DNA of 64,000 bases from Viscum album. Lineage: Eukaryota > Streptophyta > Magnoliopsida > Santalales > Viscaceae. The notes beneath the pieces are model-generated. The model saw only the letters and a program-made list of their open reading frames with translations. It was not told the DNA's origin and did not search any database. Made by a program: the position numbers and the translations under genes. The DNA lies in NCBI GenBank assembly GCA_963277665.1, contig OY728160.1, positions 46,422,605 to 46,486,604 on the forward strand, given 5' to 3'. Each line of letters opens with the position of its first letter. Within the stretch, counting starts at the first letter, position 1. This document shows positions 59,007-64,000 of the stretch, piece after piece.

Positions 59007-61399
59007 TTACATTAGCATAAGATACAAGGAATCTCATCCTGAAGGACATAATAGTTTAATAGTATTTACAGAATAGATACATAATTAATTCTTACATTAT
59101 ATTTGAATACAAAAATTATGACATAATTTTTTTCTATTGATAGTAACTTTATTCCATCTAGCATATCCCTACATATCAGTCCTAGTAAACTTTATGGAAT
59201 CCTGGGGAAAGAAAACAAAATAGGGGTGAACTCAAATGCTCAGTAATATTTAAGTGCAGCAGTAGCTATCATGAATCAATGATAATAATCAACATCTCAT
59301 GGTAAATAACTGATCACACATTTCATTTAAATAACTATATAAGGCATAATCAATATGGAAAGGTAAATAACTAAACACACGTGTCATTTAATCAATAAAT
59401 TAAAAAATGAAATTCATATAGATATAATGTCCTAGTAAAAATATCCTAGATAATAATAATTGAACTATTAATGAAGGAAATTCTTAATTATTGTACGTTA
59501 TGTTTCCCAGGAACACGATACCTTTACCATCAAGATCTATTCTCAAGATAGTTTAAAACTGATGGGTAGAAACCCATTTAACTAAGGATATACAACTGAT
59601 TCATCCCATGATACTACTAATGTATCAAGGGGATATCATTAACTGAGTTCCATCCATTTATGTGGGTCTAAATCATTTCTCATATATCAAATCATTGATT
59701 TAATTCATTAACAATGTGCCTTATCATCAAATATCTATATTGATCAATTGATGCGTATTTATCAATATTTCCATGGTTAAAGAAATAACATTCAAAGTAA
59801 AACACTGTATATATAATTGAGATACAGTTTAAAAAATACGAATATCCATGATAAATAATATGTATATTTAAGTTAAATTCAATATCTAATGATCATAGGA
59901 ATGTGAATATTTCAAAAGGAAAAAAGGAATTGAATCTCGATATTATCCTTGGTCAAAATAATCATAAACCATCGAGTGAAATAATTCTGATGGTATCAAT
60001 ATAAACCCATTATAGTAATAATAAAGAGTTTTCTCCATTAGTTAGTATAAATTCAATAAAAATTTCTTTAAAAAAATTCTTTTGTAAGATATTATTTTCA
60101 TTCTAAAAATAATTTTGAAAATCATTTTCTTTGAAAATAACTTACAAAAACATTTTCTTTAAAATATACTCATAAAATTTAAAAGGAGGATTCAAAGAAA
60201 TTATGGTCATGATGGAGGAAAATTCCTTACAGTATATACAAGTTAAAAATAAAATTCCTTTTTAGTGAAAAAATGTTATGAAATTACCTTATTTAGAAAA
60301 TAACAAGAAGATTCCTTTCATATTTTTTTGTAAAAGACAAACAGGAATTGTTTTTAAAAACAAAAAAGATTCATTTGAAAAAAAAAATTAAAGAGAAAAA
60401 ATGGGTGAAATTTCTTTAATAAATTATTTTTAAAAGGTTGAAAACATTTTTAAAAAACATGGATTTGGAAAAAAAATAGATTTCCGACCAAAGAGAGCAA
60501 TGAAGTCGAATTTTCTTAAAACAATTATCAATTAGTTTAAGTACCAAAGAGTGGGAAATGGTATTATTACTTGAAAATATCCTGAGTAAATATAGTATAA
60601 TAAAACTAAATGGTTTTATTATATAATTATTAAGTAATTTTCTTTCACTAAAATTCAAGAATAAACAATCTCGATTAGAATGCGATTGTGAAATAAACCC
60701 TTCAAATGATCATAATGTTGAAGTGAGAAATATTCAATGAGTCTATTATGTGAATAAACTATAAATCCAAATAAAAAATTTAAATACAATAATATATAGT
60801 CAAAATTAATTTCACAAATAATATTAGAGTATTAAAAATGATTAAGGATTAATATAACCCAATGAAAAGAAATTGAGTTATAAACTTCTTTACCACTTGG
60901 TAACATTTAATTCAAACCCATTAGATGAAATAATTCAAATTGAAACTTAGAATACCAAAAATAATGAATTATTCATGATATTATAGGTAAATGGAATAGT
61001 ATATACACCATATAAAATAAATTAGGTTCATAACATTATAATATTCCATGATGAAATGAAACTGAGATGAGATCCTTTACCTTACACTTTCTTTTGGTTA
61101 AATGCTATTTTACCTCATGTATAATTGTTTTAATAATGTTATTAACTTATACCATAACCATAATAATATTTTATAATATTATATATGATCTTAATGTAAC
61201 ATATTATCACCTGTTTGTTAATAATAATTCATCATTTTCATTGTTTCAGGTATTAATTTCCTTGTTTTATCATTTGTTCTTTGTCATGAATGTTCCGGTT
61301 CTTTCACATATTATATAGGTATATCATATCCAGAATAATAATAATTAAATAATTATCATATTATTTATTTAATTATACTTATATATTATCCATTTTGTG

Positions 61400-61875
61400 T
61401 GGTGATGAAAAGAGAGTCACATCACATCATGAAGGTAGTAGTCCACACGTACATGAACGATGTTATCACCATTACATGAGTGAAAGGGAAATAAAGAAAA
61501 TTATATATATATTATCTTTATATAATGATAATTATGTAATAAATATAATAATTATTTAATTTATATCATATATAATAATTAAATTTATCTTTATCTCCTT
61601 CCATTTGAAGTGTTAGTGAAAGACGAATCGCATCGTTTCATGAGGCGGTAGTCCTCCATACACATGAGCAATGTTACTATATCTCCTATAGAATGAAAGG
61701 TGAAAATATATATATGATATAATTAATACATAGGTATAAATATGTTAAAAATATAATATATATATATAATCCATTTTTATACCCAACTGTGAAAGGTGGT
61801 AATGAAAGAATGAACGACATCGGTTCGCGAGGCGGTAGTCTAACATACACACAAGTGATGATTTTGTAACCCCTT
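61400..61875 (-). repeat. Three direct repeats of about 190 bp with hairpin core (third LTR)
   Basis: Cores near 61431, 61641 and 61827, each of type gaggcggtagtcc followed by tacacannnrayg. Same spacing and order as the four-unit blocks at 5390-6020 and 26400-27035, with one unit fewer recognisable. Confidence 0.72.
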
Positions 61876-62198
61876 TTATGGAAGTTTGTGTGGTTTTAGG
61901 TCATAAAATTACTATAAAAAATATAAATATATTTAATATACCGAGGTTATTATATCATTTTGTTTTGAAAATAATTGAAGGAGGTGGATATGGTAATAAA
62001 ATAAAGATGCATATTGAAGAACATTACCTCTCCTTCGGGTATCTTCTTTATGTTTGCACTAAATACTTAAAATATTAGATTCCTGGACAAAATAAGACAT
62101 ATAGGATGATATGAGGGAATTTAGGGACTTATTTTTTTCAGGTTTTTTATGATCTAAATGGATTTAGAGGTGTGGGTAAGTGAGGTGATTGAGTTCCC

Positions 62199-62206
62199 TT
62201 TTATAG
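62199..62206 (-). promoter_or_regulatory. LTR TATA box (- strand CTATAAAA)
   Basis: Reads caactataaaagggaactc on the - strand, identical over these 19 bases to the box at 6344-6337. Confidence 0.65.
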
Positions 62207-64000
62207 TTGAGGAGGAGTGGTACTTTTGTAAATACCCAAAAGTAGTCACTATTAGGGGGTCAATATTACCTAACATGGTTCCAAGATTGATAATTAATGA
62301 TTTTTAAGGATTATATGGTCTATAAATACATCCACCACATAATAAAACACATTTTTTAAACATTTATTTCATTAACTTCTAAGTTTTCTTATTTTTACCG
62401 TTTTAGTTTTCCACTAAGATAACTATTTTTTTTAACCTAGGTAATTTATCCAATAAGACTAAATTTAACTGAGACGTATTATATAATTTTGAAAAAATAA
62501 TTCTAAATATTAAATCTAATTTTTTAAATTAAAACCCTATTTGTGTTGATAATTTATTTGAACACAAGCGCATGATCGTGCAAAAACATTGTTTTAACCT
62601 TAACTACGCTAACTAGGTTCTTTACTATTTTGGGGTCATTATATTCATTATAAAGGAAAATTTGGTCCATGAATGGAAAATATTTTATATTTATTATCAT
62701 ATAAAAAACACTTCTCATAATATAGTATTTTTATCAATTTTAAATCAGTTTATAAAATATAATGTATCATAAAATGACATTAATGTCAATTTTGACATTA
62801 TTCACTTAAATTGAATTTAAAAATATCAATACAATTATGGAATTAGAATATATTGTTTTAAAACCTATTTAAAATGATATATTAATCTAAATAAATAAAT
62901 TAACACAATAATTCATTCAATTTATTTCACTTTTATTATTTTCAGTATTAGTTATTTCATTTTTTATTAACTAAAAAAATACTAAGATGGCATTTATTAA
63001 GCATTTTAATTTACTAATTCATATCTAAAAATTAAAGATAAATTTTTATGAAAAAAAAAGATTTATATTTCAAAATAATATGTATAAACAAAAAAAAATT
63101 TGTCCCTATTCCAAAAAATTATAGATATTAAAATGAAGAAAAGTATCATTTTTGTCTTTTTTATTACTTAAATTATTATATGGGTCATATTCAAAGGAAA
63201 GTGGAAAGTAATTTCTATATTTCATATAATTTGATTTAAAATTTCTAAATAAATTCAATAAATAAAATATTGATAAAATTTTAGGTCATTTTCACTCTTA
63301 TCATTCTAATTTAACGCCCTAGTAAATCTATTTTTACCTTAACCGTTTTGATTAATTCTCACTACATTCACTATTCATTTTGGTGAAAAATTACGTTGAA
63401 ATTATCAGTCATTATAAATTATTCTGATTATAAATATTGAATCCATTTTTTTAATTTCAATTCACATAATTAGAATATTTTAATTTAAAATTAATTATGC
63501 ATGTGTGACAAGAAAGTGGGTTTTTAAGGTGAAAATGTTTAAGAGGTTACAATGATTTTATACCAAAATTTAATATGAAATTTATTCCAATAAAGTAAGT
63601 TAGATTAATAAATTTATAATTTTACTAATTTTACTTTAAACTAATTTAAAATATAATTTAAAATTATAAATTATTTAAATGAAAAGTCAGTTTTCAATTA
63701 AAATCCAGTATTTTCACTATTCATCAAAAAATGAAACTTTTCAGAAAAATACCAAAATTTCACCCTAAGATAATTTTGATATTATGATTTAGAAAATTAA
63801 TAATATTTTTTCATATAAATTTTATAAAATTGGTAAAATTTAATTATAAATTATGGGTACAAAGTGCTATTAATCCATCTTTTAGAAAAAATACAGTTTT
63901 TCAGAAAACATTTATCTTTATTTTAATTGATAATTATTTTATTACTAATAAATTGATAATTAAAAAACTTGTGAAAACTATCTATTTTTAAAAGTTATTT

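Larger units (their letters stand above)
59023..64000 (-). repeat. Third long LTR of the gag-only element's family, cut by the window end
   Basis: Starts tacaaggaatct, comparable to tataaggaatca at 680 and tataaggaacca at 24639. From about 60000 to the window end it aligns with the other two copies, including the tgtatatacaccttataaaat phrase (61000-61020), the repeat block 61400-61875, the TATA box at 62206-62199, and the AT-rich U3. It also has gtgaactcaaatgctcagtaa at 59228-59248, the reverse of the usual ttactgag...cacccc phrase. The orientation makes it the 5' LTR of an element whose interior lies to the left. It is more diverged from the other two than they are from each other. Confidence 0.72.

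Overview
The window is AT-rich nuclear DNA of a flowering plant, and I found no ordinary host gene in it. The evidence is the repeat content: Ty3/gypsy elements with an integrase chromodomain, a Ty1/copia element with Sirevirus-type gag signatures, a CACTA (En/Spm) DNA transposon with TTTGCGACGGG subterminal repeats, and the tail of a plant L1-type LINE with an RNase H domain. Every reading frame longer than about 100 codons is either a decayed transposon protein or an artefact of low-complexity or GC-rich repeat DNA.

Bases 1-35546 form one nested stack whose order is given by matching target-site duplications (TSDs) and by LTR pairs. The oldest layer is a Sirevirus-like copia element (29497-35546, + strand). 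An LTR of a long-LTR gypsy family (1-679 plus 29319-29496, - strand) appears to lie in its 5' LTR. A second member of that family (680-29318, - strand, TSD CATAA) sits inside that LTR. This second element has two LTRs of about 4.7 kb but only a gag remnant inside. It was hit twice: by a 2929-bp non-autonomous CACTA element (1735-4663, TSD ACA) in its 3' LTR and by a complete but dead chromovirus (8635-22717, TSD AGATT) in its interior. The 3' LTR of that chromovirus carries a GC-rich, CpG-rich 3343-bp solo LTR (18868-22210, TSD TGGTT), the youngest-looking DNA here.

Bases 35547-43104 are very AT-rich and mostly unassigned. They hold a gag zinc-knuckle remnant, copia-LTR-like signals and a 14-base C tract. 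A second chromovirus (43105-50468, TSD CCTAT) keeps gag, integrase and chromodomain remnants but has lost protease, reverse transcriptase and RNase H. A 5'-truncated LINE follows (about 50826-52306, - strand). Bases 53150-58680 have strong C-over-G skew on the + strand and look like an antisense chromovirus LTR plus unrecognised internal sequence. From about 59023 to the window end lies a third LTR of the family seen at 680-8304 and 24639-29318.

The most interesting structure is in that long-LTR family. All three copies share an antisense TATA box, followed on the transcribed strand by three or four direct repeats of about 190 bp with a hairpin-forming core. The CACTA element is also unusual: its interior is a 1.7-kb array of 10-bp AATAATTAG-type units behind what looks like a leftover transposase promoter and first exon. 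All element assignments are by eye; no database search was possible.
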